Origin: RUG11462 sp036308645
GTDB taxonomy: Bacteria; Bacillota; Clostridia; Oscillospirales; Acutalibacteraceae
DNA: 41,850 nucleotides
Direction of reading: 5' to 3'
Assembly: GCA_036308645.1 (NCBI GenBank)
Contig: JAXJVH010000034.1
Coordinates: forward strand, 1 to 41,850
Part shown: in pieces, positions 32,551 through 40,782 of the stretch
Layout of the letters: each line of letters begins with the position of its first letter
Position numbering within the stretch: position 1 is the first letter of the stretch
Translations under genes and position numbers: made by a program
The notes under the pieces: model-generated
What the model saw: only the letters and a program-made list of their open reading frames with translations
Database searches by the model: none
Told to the model about the DNA's origin: nothing

Positions 32551-33633
32551 ATGAATTATTATATTGACAGACAAAGCGGCAGACCGGCTTATATTCAGTT
32601 GTATGAACTTTTGAAAAAAGATATTGTTGAAAAAGTTTATCCTTACGGGGCAAAACTGCCGTCTAAACGCATAATTTCGGAAAATTTGAATGTGAGCGTC
32701 ATCACGGTTCAGCATAGCCTTGAACTTTTGATTGACGAGGGATATATTGAATCACGTGAGCGAAGCGGTTATTTTGTGGTTTATCGGGAGGATGATATTT
32801 TTTCGTCAGCGCCCGAAAAGGCTATATCACCTCACACCGCTCACAGAAACGATATACCGCAAAGGGATTTCCCTTTTTCTGTTTTTGCAAAAACAATGAG
32901 AAGAGTTATAAGCGACTACGGTGAAGAAATTTTAGAAAAAACCGAAAATAACGGCAGTTTTGTTTTGCGAAAAGCAATTTGCGATTATTTGGCGAGAAGC
33001 AGGGGCATAAAAACTTCTCCCGAATATATTGTAATCGGCTCGGGTGCGGAATATCTTTACGGACTTATTGTAAAGGTGCTTGGCAGAGATAAAAAGTACG
33101 CTATCGAAAGCCCGTCTTATGAAAAAATCGCAAGAGTTTACAGCGCCGAGGGATTAACGCCCGACCATTTAAAATTAGGTCAGGACGGTATTCGTACATC
33201 GGAATTAAACCGTACCGCCGCAAATGTTCTGCATATTTCACCGTACCGCAGTTTTCCGAGCGGCGTAACCGCCTCGGCTTCAAAACGCCGACAGTATTTA
33301 AGGTGGGCAAACGAGCGCGACGGCATTATTATTGAGGACGATTTTGATTCGGAATTTGCTTTATCAAAAAAGCCTGTGGAAACGGTCTTTTCAATTGCGA
33401 ATAATAAAAGGGTTATTTATATGAACACGTTTACAAAAACAATCTGCCCTGCAATTCGTGTGGGTTATATGGTTTTGCCCGAAAATTTAATCGAGCCGTT
33501 TAAGCAAAAAGCGGGTTTTTACTCCTGCACAGTTCCCTCGTTTGAGCAATATGTTTTAGCCGAGTTTATCAACGGCGGAGATTTTGAACGGCACATAAAC
33601 CGCACCCGCCGAAAATTACGCCGAGCAAAATAA
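32551..33633 (+). CDS. MocR/PdxR-type GntR regulator, C-terminally truncated
   Basis: N-terminal GntR winged helix (PAYIQLYELLKKDIVEKVYP, SKRIISENLNVSVITVQHSL) fused to a class I aminotransferase-like domain with the PLP lysine region MNTFTKTICPAIRVGYMVLP. Normal MocR proteins are about 460-480 residues; this one stops at 360, just after GGDFERHINRTRRKLR, where relatives continue for about 100 residues. The stop is followed at once by repeat DNA. GGAG is 16 bases before ATG, an unusually long spacing. It may be a pseudogene or a functional short form. Confidence 0.85.
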   Translation: MNYYIDRQSGRPAYIQLYELLKKDIVEKVYPYGAKLPSKRIISENLNVSVITVQHSLELLIDEGYIESRERSGYFVVYREDDIFSSAPEKAISPHTAHRNDIPQRDFPFSVFAKTMRRVISDYGEEILEKTENNGSFVLRKAICDYLARSRGIKTSPEYIVIGSGAEYLYGLIVKVLGRDKKYAIESPSYEKIARVYSAEGLTPDHLKLGQDGIRTSELNRTAANVLHISPYRSFPSGVTASASKRRQYLRWANERDGIIIEDDFDSEFALSKKPVETVFSIANNKRVIYMNTFTKTICPAIRVGYMVLPENLIEPFKQKAGFYSCTVPSFEQYVLAEFINGGDFERHINRTRRKLRRAK

Positions 33634-33649
33634 TGTTAGGTAAATCTGT

Positions 33650-33870
33650 TTCATCCCTCATCCGACGGCTTAACGCCGCCACCTTCCCTAAAGGCGAAGG
33701 CTTTTTTGGTTTGCCAAAACTTCTTTGGTTTTGTAGGGGCGACCCTGTGTGGTCGCCCGTTTTTATAGGCAATAGGTTGCTACCGTAAGCCCCGTCAACT
33801 TTAAAACTACCTGAAAGCAAATAATGATTGTCTTGCCCGTCGGTGCTACCGACTCGAGGCTCTCGACCGA
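33650..33870 (+). repeat. Composite repeat plus palindromic module
   Basis: CATCCCTCATCCG, GCCACCTTCCCTAAAGGCGA, a GTAGGGGCGACCCTGTGTGG module (33733-33758), then GCAATAGGTTGCTACC, GTAAGCCCCGTCAAC, AATGATTGTCTTGCCCGTCG and CGAGGCTCTCGACC. It starts right after the truncated MocR gene and ends next to the pflA stop. Confidence 0.85.
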
Positions 33871-33875
33871 CCGAC

Positions 33876-34604
33876 TTAAATATTTAAGATTTTTTTGGCT
33901 TTTTCTGCTTGTTCGTGCGATGGCGTAGGCACGTTTTTAAGCGGATATTTTAAGCCGAGATTTTCCCATTTGAATTTGCCCAAGGTGTGATACGGCAAAA
34001 TTTCTGTTTTTTCCACCGTTTTAAGCGTATTTATAAATTCACGCAGTCTTTTTAAATCCTGCTCGTCGTCGGTAATTGTCGGAACTAAAACGTGGCGAAT
34101 CCACATTTTTTTGCCGTTATCCGAAAGCCATTTTGCCATTTTTAAAATATTTTCATTGCTTTTGCCTGTGAGTTTAATATGCTTTTCGTTATCAATATGC
34201 TTAATGTCAAGCATTACAAGGTCGGTGTATTTCATAAGCAATGAAAATTTATTCAGCCATTCTTCATTTTCGCAAAAAGGCTCGCCTGCGGTGTCAATGC
34301 AGGTGTTTATGCCTTTTTCTTTTGCTTTTTTAAAAAGTTCGGTTACAAAATCAAGCTGTAAAAGCGGTTCGCCTCCGCTTACCGTAATTCCGCCGTCTTT
34401 TTTCCAGTAAGTTTTATAGCGCAAAGCCTTTTTCAACAGTTCGTCAGCGGTCATTTCCTGCTTTGCGTCACCGCACCAGGTATCGGGATTGTGACAGTAT
34501 TTGCAACGCAGATTACAGCCTTTTAAAAAAATTATAAAGCGAACGCCCGGACCGTCTGCCGCACCGAAACTCTCGGTAGAATGAATATATCCTGTGTTAC
34601 TCAT
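33876..34604 (-). CDS. pflA: Pyruvate formate-lyase activating enzyme
   Basis: Radical-SAM enzyme that installs the glycyl radical on PflB. The 242-residue protein has CNLRCKYCHNPDTW (CxxxCxxC, about 30-37), GGITVSGGEPLLQ and LDIKHIDNEKH. It follows pflB by 80 bases, with a hairpin in between. GAGGAG precedes ATG. Confidence 0.97.
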   Translation of the reverse strand: MSNTGYIHSTESFGAADGPGVRFIIFLKGCNLRCKYCHNPDTWCGDAKQEMTADELLKKALRYKTYWKKDGGITVSGGEPLLQLDFVTELFKKAKEKGINTCIDTAGEPFCENEEWLNKFSLLMKYTDLVMLDIKHIDNEKHIKLTGKSNENILKMAKWLSDNGKKMWIRHVLVPTITDDEQDLKRLREFINTLKTVEKTEILPYHTLGKFKWENLGLKYPLKNVPTPSHEQAEKAKKILNI

Positions 34605-34639
34605 TTTTTCTCCTCTAAATTAATATTGATTATAAAAAC

Positions 34640-34670
34640 AGGAGCGTAATTTGTTAAAATTTACGCTCCT
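34640..34670 (-). terminator. Hairpin between pflB and pflA
   Basis: AGGAGCGTAA / TTACGCTCCT, a perfect 10-bp stem. On the minus strand it is followed by GTTTTTAT. It may terminate part of the pflB transcripts before pflA. Confidence 0.7.
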
Positions 34671-34683
34671 TGAATTTTTATAT

Positions 34684-36936
34684 TTACATTGACGAATGGC
34701 AGGTACGAGAAATAACGTCTAACTGCTGTTCTCTTGTCAGGTCGATAAACTTAACCGCATAGCCCGATACTCGAATAGTAAAGTTTGCATACTCTTCTTT
34801 TTCAGGATGCTCCATAGCGTCAATCAGTTTTTCCTTGCCGAAAACATTTACATTAAGGTGATGAGCGCCTTTTTCAAAGTAACCGTCAAGCACGTTAACA
34901 AGATTTGTAACCTGCTCGTTTTCATCTTTGCCAAGCGCTTCGGGGTTGATTGTTTGAGTATTTGAAATACCGTCAAGCGCCCATTCGTAAGGCAGTTTTG
35001 CAACCGAATTGAGTGACGCCAACAAGCCGTTTTGCTCTGCGCCGTAAGATGGGTTTGCGCCCGGTGACAAAGGCTCGCCGCCTTTTCTGCCGTCCGGTAA
35101 AGAGCCTGTCGCTTTGCCGTAAACTACGTTTGAAGTGATTGTGAGAATCGAGGTTGTAGGCTCTGAATCACGGTAGGTGTGGCACTGTTTTATCTTATGC
35201 AAAAATGTTTTTAATAACCAAACTGCTATTTCATCGGCACGGTCGTCGTCGTTACCGTATCTCGGGAAATCGCCCTCGGTTTCAAAATCAACTGCGATGC
35301 CGTCCTCATCTCTGATAACTTTTACCTTTGCATATTTGATAGCGGAAAGCGAATCAACAACATGAGAAAATCCTGCGATACCTGTTGCAAAAGTTCTGCG
35401 TACGTCTGTGTCGATAAGCGCCATTTCAGCCGATTCATAGTTGTATTTGTCGTGCATATAGTGGATAAGGTTAAGAGTATGAACATATACCGAAGCCAAC
35501 CAGGTCATCATATCGTCATATTTTGCGATAACCTCGTCATAATCAAGATATTCAGAAGTAATCGGAACGTATTTCGGACCTACCTGAACTCTTGTTTTGG
35601 CGTCAACACCGCCGTTTATAGCGTAAAGCAAGCATTTTGCAAGGTTTGCACGAGCGCCGAAGAACTGCATTTCCTTACCTGTTTCGGTAGCGGATACGCA
35701 ACAGCAGATTGCGTAATCATCGCCCCATACAGGACGCATTACATCATCGTTTTCATATTGAATAGAACTTGTACGAACAGAAATAGCCGCAGCGTAACGT
35801 TTAAATGCTTCGGGCAACTGCTCGCAGTAAAGCACCGTAAGGTTAGGCTCGGGAGAAGGTCCCATATTTTCAAGCGTATGCAAAAATCTGAAATCGTTTT
35901 TGGTAACAAGCGGTCTGCCGTCTACGCCTTTGCCGGCAACCGAAAGAGTTGCCCATACAGGGTCGCCCGAGAAAAGTTCGTTGTAAGACGGAATACGGGC
36001 AAACTTAACCATTCTGAATTTCATTACCATGTGGTCGATAAGTTCCTGCGCTTCGGATTCGGTAATAGCGCCGTTATCAAGGTCACGCTGAATATAAATA
36101 TCCAAAAATGTTGAAACTCTGCCAACGCTCATTGCCGCGCCGTTTTGAGTTTTGATTGCGGCAAGGTAGCCGAAGTAAAGCCATTGGCAAGCCTCTTTTG
36201 CGTTAGCGGCAGGCTGTGAAATATCAAATCCGTAGATTGCCGCCATTTCTTTCATTTCTCTTAAAGCACGAATCTGCATAGAGATTTCTTCACGCAGACG
36301 AATAACTTCATCACGCATTTTACCGTTTCCGCAGTTGTCAAGGTCCTCTTGTTTTGCTTCAATTAAGTGGTCGATACCGTAAAGCGCAACTCGGCGGTAG
36401 TCGCCAACAATTCTGCCTCTGCCGTAGGTATCCGGCAAACCGGTAATGATTTTATTTTTTCTTGCCGCGCGCATTGTCGGGGTGTAAGCGTCAAAAACGC
36501 CCTGATTATGAGTTTTGTGGTACTCGGTAAAAATTTTATGAAGTTCAGGGTCAGGCTCGTAGCCGTAGGTACGGCAAGCCTCCTCTGCCATTCTGATACC
36601 GCCGTAAGGCATAAACGCACGTTTGAGCGGTTTGTCGGTTTGCAGTCCTACGATTTTTTCGAGGTCTTTAAGTTCCTCGTCAATATAGCCTGCGCCGTGA
36701 GAGGTAAGCGAAGATACAATATGTGTATCCATATCCAAAACGCCGCCTTTGGCTCTTTCCTGCGCCTGCAACTCCTGCAATTTGCTCCAAAGTTTATTTG
36801 TGGCTTCTGTAGGACCTGCTAAAAAAGACTCATCGCCGTTATAAGGCGTGTAGTTATGCTGTATAAAATCACGAGTATTAATTTCCTCGCGCCATTTTTC
36901 GCCTGTAAAACCGTCCCATTGTTTAAAATCTAACAT
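34684..36936 (-). CDS. pflB: Formate C-acetyltransferase (pyruvate formate-lyase)
   Basis: Glycyl-radical enzyme that splits pyruvate with CoA to acetyl-CoA and formate. The 750 residues include the catalytic cysteine segment (YAICCCVSATETGKEMQFFG, about 408-427) and the C-terminal glycyl-radical loop VSGYAVKFIDLTREQQLDVI. ATG 36936 has GGAGGA 7 bases upstream; an upstream in-frame extension crosses the promoter. A fermentative anaerobic lifestyle is implied. Confidence 0.98.
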   Translation of the reverse strand: MLDFKQWDGFTGEKWREEINTRDFIQHNYTPYNGDESFLAGPTEATNKLWSKLQELQAQERAKGGVLDMDTHIVSSLTSHGAGYIDEELKDLEKIVGLQTDKPLKRAFMPYGGIRMAEEACRTYGYEPDPELHKIFTEYHKTHNQGVFDAYTPTMRAARKNKIITGLPDTYGRGRIVGDYRRVALYGIDHLIEAKQEDLDNCGNGKMRDEVIRLREEISMQIRALREMKEMAAIYGFDISQPAANAKEACQWLYFGYLAAIKTQNGAAMSVGRVSTFLDIYIQRDLDNGAITESEAQELIDHMVMKFRMVKFARIPSYNELFSGDPVWATLSVAGKGVDGRPLVTKNDFRFLHTLENMGPSPEPNLTVLYCEQLPEAFKRYAAAISVRTSSIQYENDDVMRPVWGDDYAICCCVSATETGKEMQFFGARANLAKCLLYAINGGVDAKTRVQVGPKYVPITSEYLDYDEVIAKYDDMMTWLASVYVHTLNLIHYMHDKYNYESAEMALIDTDVRRTFATGIAGFSHVVDSLSAIKYAKVKVIRDEDGIAVDFETEGDFPRYGNDDDRADEIAVWLLKTFLHKIKQCHTYRDSEPTTSILTITSNVVYGKATGSLPDGRKGGEPLSPGANPSYGAEQNGLLASLNSVAKLPYEWALDGISNTQTINPEALGKDENEQVTNLVNVLDGYFEKGAHHLNVNVFGKEKLIDAMEHPEKEEYANFTIRVSGYAVKFIDLTREQQLDVISRTCHSSM

Positions 36937-36971
36937 TAAATTGTCCTCCTTGGAATTTTGGGTGCAGACAT

Positions 36972-37000
36972 ATAATAACATAATACGACGGTTTATTCAA
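36972..37000 (-). promoter_or_regulatory. pflB promoter
   Basis: On the minus strand TTGAAT (37000-36995) and TATTAT (36977-36972), spacer 17. Upstream, at about 37041-37074, an imperfect TTGTG...CACAA inverted repeat flanks AATATTAATATT, a possible regulator site. Confidence 0.6.
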
Positions 37001-37194
37001 TATATTTTTAAAAAATTCTCGTAAAAAAGACAACAAAATATTGTGGTTAAAATATTAATATTGCACAAAATATATGGTTTTTTAGGGAAACTTGGTATAT
37101 TTTCGGTATTTTGTATAAGTATATTTATTTGTTTTAAAAATTTTTGATTATTTTTTGAAAAAATGTAAAAACTACGTACAAGGAGTTGATATTT

Positions 37195-37635
37195 TTGACA
37201 AATGAAAAATATTCTCAAATGGTATCTGAAGCCTGTGACAAGTCGAATGTTTTAAAGGATTGCGTTTGTGCGTTTTTAGTAGGCGGCGGAATTTGCGTTT
37301 TAGGTCAGGCGCTTGCAGATTTATATTGGCAGGTTTGTTCGTTGCAATTAACAACTGCAAAAACGCTCTCTTCAATCACTCTTGTTGTGCTTTCGATTTT
37401 GCTTACGGGATTTAATCTTTACCCGAAAATTTCAAAATTCGCAGGAGCGGGAACGCTCGTTCCGATAACAGGTTTTGCAAATGCCTGCGCCTCGGCGGCT
37501 ATTGAGTTTAAAACCGAGGGCTGGATTTTAGGTCTCGGCGCAAAGATGTTCACAATAGCAGGACCAGTTATTGTATATGGCACTGTGGCGAGTGTGGTGT
37601 ATGGGATTGTTTATTGGATAACGACTTTATTCTAA
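37195..37635 (+). CDS. spoVAC: Stage V sporulation protein AC
   Basis: Inner spore membrane channel-type protein of the SpoVA complex that moves dipicolinic acid. The 146-residue protein has several TM helices and family motifs CAFLVGGGICVLGQALADLY, FAGAGTLVPITGFANA and EGWILGLGAKMFTIAGPVIV. The start is TTG at 37195 with AGGAG 9 bases upstream. It is followed by a disrupted second copy and spoVAD. No SpoVAE gene is seen. Confidence 0.92.
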   Translation: MTNEKYSQMVSEACDKSNVLKDCVCAFLVGGGICVLGQALADLYWQVCSLQLTTAKTLSSITLVVLSILLTGFNLYPKISKFAGAGTLVPITGFANACASAAIEFKTEGWILGLGAKMFTIAGPVIVYGTVASVVYGIVYWITTLF

Positions 37636-37639
37636 CACA

Positions 37640-37668
37640 AAAGGCTTGACCAATTTGGTCAAGCCTTT
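37640..37668. terminator. Hairpin between spoVAC and lipoprotein gene
   Basis: AAAGGCTTGACC / GGTCAAGCCTTT, a perfect 12-bp stem, between convergent genes. Confidence 0.8.
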
Positions 37669-37687
37669 GAAAATATACTGTTTCAAG

Positions 37688-38119
37688 TCAAAAATCATAT
37701 TCATCGTAGAAAAAGAACCAATTTTGCTCAATGCGTTCTAAATAATATTTATCGGTGTTACCTGATTCATAAAAATACAAATCGGAGTTATTTTCATCTT
37801 GTATATATGCACTATTAGGTATATTGTTGGATATATATAAAACTCCTGTTTTGGTATTTGTTCCGGTGAACCCTGTTTGTTGTAAAACAAATTCATATTC
37901 ACCATTTGATAACAGATTGTAAACTTTGCACCACTTGGTTTCACCCATTGCTTTGTCAGATTGAATAATTGCTTCCATATCTGTTTTATGATCTTCAAAA
38001 CAGGTTAGTGCAGCTTTTTGAGCATCTTTCTTTGACATAGGTGTTTCCATTTGAAAAAAAGAACAACCGGATAAAAATATTAAACAGACAGTAAAAATGC
38101 AAAGGATAAATTTTTTCAT
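37688..38119 (-). CDS. Putative lipoprotein of unknown function
   Basis: A 143-residue protein with a lipoprotein signal (KKFILCIFTVCLIFLSGC, lipobox LSGC, Cys at about 19). The mature part is acidic and aromatic-rich at the end (NWFFFYDEYDF). AAGGAG precedes ATG. It is on the strand opposite to its spoVA neighbours and lies between spoVAC and a second spoVAC remnant, so it is likely an insertion into this locus. Confidence 0.8.
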   Translation of the reverse strand: MKKFILCIFTVCLIFLSGCSFFQMETPMSKKDAQKAALTCFEDHKTDMEAIIQSDKAMGETKWCKVYNLLSNGEYEFVLQQTGFTGTNTKTGVLYISNNIPNSAYIQDENNSDLYFYESGNTDKYYLERIEQNWFFFYDEYDF

Positions 38120-38183
38120 AGTATCACTCCTTTATTTCATTATACCACACCGCCGACTTTATGTAAATATTATTTTATTGCAA

Positions 38184-38339
38184 ATGGTGTGTCCTATATT
38201 GACAGCAGCAGAGGGGCAAGTGTTAGGCACAGGCGCAAATATTTTCAAAATTTCAGGCCCTGTAATTGTTTTCGGTCTTCTTGCGGGTTGGATTTACGGC
38301 GTTATTTATTATATTTGTTTTAAATTCGGCATTGTATAG
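38184..38339 (+). pseudogene. spoVAC-like 3' remnant
   Basis: From about 38205 the translation AAEGQVLGTGANIFKISGPV followed by IVFGLLAGWIYGVIYYI aligns with the last third of SpoVAC (EGWILGLGAKMFTIAGPVIV...) in the same membrane topology. The preceding two-thirds are absent: the sequence before it is AT-rich DNA that carries the lipoprotein promoter. It is most simply the 3' end of a duplicated spoVAC. Confidence 0.75.
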
Positions 38340-38384
38340 GATAATCTTCCCTACAAGGCAGAAAGATGTTTTTTGATAAATTTA

Positions 38385-38640
38385 TTTTATCCCTCATCCG
38401 TCTTTTCCTACGGCTTGCCACCATCCCCCGAGGGAAGGCTTTTTTGGTTTGCCAATAATTTCATCTACATTCGTAGTACCTTATTTCAATTAAAATTTTA
38501 CATTTTGATTTAGTAGACGAAAGACGAAGTTATCGACTATATCGCAGATAATATAAACCGACAAGCAAAATAATGTAAAGTTTTAAATAAAACTGCGTAG
38601 TAGGGGCAACCCTATGTGGTTGCCCTTTTTGTTATATCCT
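38385..38640. repeat. Partial composite repeat and GTAGGGGCAACC module
   Basis: ATCCCTCATCCGTC, TACGGCTTGCCACC and GAGGGAAGGCTTTTTTGG (38391-38452) correspond to the left part of the 145-bp unit. GTAGGGGCAACC-CTATGT-GGTTGCCC lies at 38600-38625. The intervening bases show no convincing gene. Confidence 0.75.
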
Positions 38641-38728
38641 CGCCCGGTGCAGGAATCTTTATAAAGTTTTCAAGTATATTTTGTTAAAGAACGCAAATAA
38701 TAAAACTAACTTTAAAGGGAGTGAAATA

Positions 38729-39736
38729 ATGGCAAGAAGAGTAGGAAACCAGACTATATTGCTCGAAAAGGATATTGCGATTAAGGGATGCGCCGGAGTT
38801 GTCGGAAAAAAAGAGGGAGAAGGTCCGCTTTCAAAATATTTCGATATGATTTTTGAAGATGAGTATTTAGGGCAAGAAACATTTGAGGCGGCTGAAAGTT
38901 TGCTTGTTAAAAACGCCGTAACGCTCGGCGTTAAGGACGCAGGACTCGGCATGGCTGACATTCAACTCGTTGTAATCGGAGATTTGCTGGACCAGAGTAT
39001 GGCTTCAACCTACGGCATTAAGGATTTCGGACTGCCGCATATCGGTCTTTTCGGTGCTTGCTCAACTTGCGGATTATCATTAGGGCTCGGGTCTTTGCTT
39101 GTTGAAAGTTCGGTTGCCGATAATATTGTTGTGGCAACTTCTTCCCATTTTTGCACTGCTGAAAGGCAGTTTCGTTTTCCGCTGGAATACGGATCAAAGC
39201 GAACGCCTAATTCACAGCGCACCGTTACAGGCGCCGGCGCGGCAGTTTTGTCACAAGGAAACGGAAAGGTTAAAATTAAGTCGGTAACTTTCGGAAAAGT
39301 TAAAGATTATGATGTGACCGATGCGAATAATATGGGTGCGGCAATGGCACCTGCTGCGGCGGACACTATAAAGGCGTATCTTGATGATACCGGGGCAAAG
39401 CCTGACGATTTTGATTTGATTTTAACGGGAGACCTCGGAAAAATCGGCAAAAAGCTGTTAATTGAACTTTTGCAAAAAGAAAATGTTGATATTTCATCGG
39501 TACATGACGATTGCGGTTTGATGATTTTTGATGTAAACTCAAAAGATTTTGCGGCAGGCGGTTCAGGTTGCGGTTGTTCGGCAAGCGTGCTTTACACTTA
39601 TATAATGGATAAATTTGAAAAAGGCGAATTAAAGAGAATTTTGTTTGTTGCAACCGGCGCTTTGCTTTCGCCTACCTCGTCAAATCAAGGGTTGTCAATT
39701 CCGTCAATTGCACATTTGGTGGAACTTTGCATATAG
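38729..39736 (+). CDS. spoVAD: Stage V sporulation protein AD
   Basis: Thiolase-like, dipicolinate-binding soluble subunit of the SpoVA complex. The 336-residue protein has GCAGVVGKKEGEGPLSKYFD, DLLDQSMASTYGIKDFG, FGACSTCGLSLGLGSLLVES and the C-terminal ATGALLSPTSSNQGLSIPSI. GGGAG is 7 bases before ATG. About 390 bases of repeat-containing DNA separate it from the spoVAC remnant, so the usual spoVAC-spoVAD coupling is broken. Confidence 0.95.
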   Translation: MARRVGNQTILLEKDIAIKGCAGVVGKKEGEGPLSKYFDMIFEDEYLGQETFEAAESLLVKNAVTLGVKDAGLGMADIQLVVIGDLLDQSMASTYGIKDFGLPHIGLFGACSTCGLSLGLGSLLVESSVADNIVVATSSHFCTAERQFRFPLEYGSKRTPNSQRTVTGAGAAVLSQGNGKVKIKSVTFGKVKDYDVTDANNMGAAMAPAAADTIKAYLDDTGAKPDDFDLILTGDLGKIGKKLLIELLQKENVDISSVHDDCGLMIFDVNSKDFAAGGSGCGCSASVLYTYIMDKFEKGELKRILFVATGALLSPTSSNQGLSIPSIAHLVELCI

Positions 39737-39769
39737 TGAATAGTAGGAATGAGGATAGGAGTTGAATTT

Positions 39770-40048
39770 ATGATAAAAGGTGTTAATAAGGCTGTAATCG
39801 AAGTAAACGATACAGGCAATGAGTATTTTGAAAAAGCGATTTTCTTTATTCGTTCATCGCATACGGAAGATTCGCAGAAAAATCTTGAGAAAGAAGCAAA
39901 AAAATATATTGAATCCTCCGAAAAAACGCCTTTTACCGAGTATTTTGACTTAAAAGAGGACAGAAAACGCAAAAAACGTTTGTTTATGATTTTAGGCGGA
40001 TATCTTTTGTTGCTCGGCGCAGTAATTTTGTTTATTGTTTTGCATTAA
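39770..40048 (+). CDS. Small membrane protein after spoVAD
   Basis: A 92-residue protein, family not recognised. It has a soluble N-terminal part (NKAVIEVNDTGNEYFEKAIFFI), a charged middle, and one C-terminal TM helix (about 72-91, LFMILGGYLLLLGAVILFIV), a tail-anchored layout. ATG 39770 has GGAG 8 bases upstream, 33 bases after spoVAD, so co-expression in the forespore is likely but not shown. Confidence 0.78.
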   Translation: MIKGVNKAVIEVNDTGNEYFEKAIFFIRSSHTEDSQKNLEKEAKKYIESSEKTPFTEYFDLKEDRKRKKRLFMILGGYLLLLGAVILFIVLH

Positions 40049-40140
40049 ATGGGTATTTTAAAATGTTAATTTGCAGTCGTTCAGGTTATGGATTTTATAT
40101 TCATAACCTTATTTTTATATCGGTTCGCCGGAAACTCTAA

Positions 40141-40299
40141 AAATTTAATAACATAAAAGAAAAGTCAAATAAAAAACTGTTAATAATTCTAATCGTAATA
40201 TTTGTCATTGCTTTATCAGTATTTCTGAAAGCAAATATAAAAAAGCGGTTAAGTTTATTTTATACTAAAAAGGCTTCTACAGTAAAATTTATAACTTAA
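40141..40299 (+). other. Possible membrane-protein remnant
   Basis: A 52-codon open stretch without an ATG start encodes KEKSNKKLLIILIVIFVIAL and then SVFLKANIKKRLSLF: a basic, one-helix segment. It could be a decayed gene or chance AT-rich coding. Nothing else is seen in 40049-40335 apart from the hairpin at 40241. Confidence 0.25.
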
Positions 40300-40307
40300 C
40301 CGCTTTT
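40241..40307 (-). terminator. Terminator of the secreted-protein gene
   Basis: AAAAGCGGTTAAGTT / AACTTAACCGCTTTT, a perfect 15-bp stem around a 37-base loop, with a T-run on the minus strand, 29 bases past the stop. Confidence 0.75.
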
Positions 40308-40335
40308 CATATTAAATTAATTATATATAAAATAT

Positions 40336-40758
40336 TTAGCAGGTTGCCGTTTTACTATTAACAGTAATAGTTTCATAAGCAGTACCTTTGTAGACTTTAG
40401 CTACGGTTCTTGTTCGGTATGTACCTGACGCTAATGAAGATTTTTTGTTAGTGAACGATGTGGTATATCCACTCACTGTTTTAGTCCAAGATTGAACATT
40501 TGTCCAACTGTCGCCGTTTTTCTTTTGTAATCTTTGCGTGATAACAATTTTTGTGGTAGTTCCGATAATACCTGTAACAACACTGTTACAAGTGGCGGTT
40601 TTTGAACTGATGGAAATGTTTGAAGAAACCGAACTTGTATATAAATAAAACAATCCTGCTTCCTCTTTAACATTCTCATCCTCGCTTAATGCAAAAACAT
40701 TAAACGAAAAACTTAACAAAGTTACCATTGCTAAAAGAATGGCTAAAACTTTTTTCAT
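40336..40758 (-). CDS. Small secreted protein (DUF6147-like)
   Basis: A 140-residue protein with a clear signal peptide (KKVLAILLAMVTLLSFSFNV, cleavage near FALS). The mature part is Ser/Thr-rich and beta-like with two Cys, both in the repeated SKTATC motif (about residues 57 and 140). It resembles small secreted DUF6147-type proteins of Clostridia; function unknown. ATG 40758 has GGGAG 8 bases upstream. A terminator-like hairpin lies immediately before its ribosome-binding site. Confidence 0.8.
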   Translation of the reverse strand: MKKVLAILLAMVTLLSFSFNVFALSEDENVKEEAGLFYLYTSSVSSNISISSKTATCNSVVTGIIGTTTKIVITQRLQKKNGDSWTNVQSWTKTVSGYTTSFTNKKSSLASGTYRTRTVAKVYKGTAYETITVNSKTATC

Positions 40759-40782
40759 AATTTTCACTCCCTTAAAAATAAA

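Noticed and set aside
35362..36114. A 250-codon plus-strand open frame
   Set aside because: Antisense to pflB and without recognisable domains; long antisense frames are common opposite biased coding sequence.
37041..37074. Rex operator upstream of pflB
   Set aside because: The TTGTG/CACAA halves are too far apart for the 18-bp Rex box; kept only as an unspecified inverted repeat.
38505..38577. Short frame ending DYIADNINRQAK as a possible recombinase remnant
   Set aside because: Only 18 codons after double stops; too short to support.
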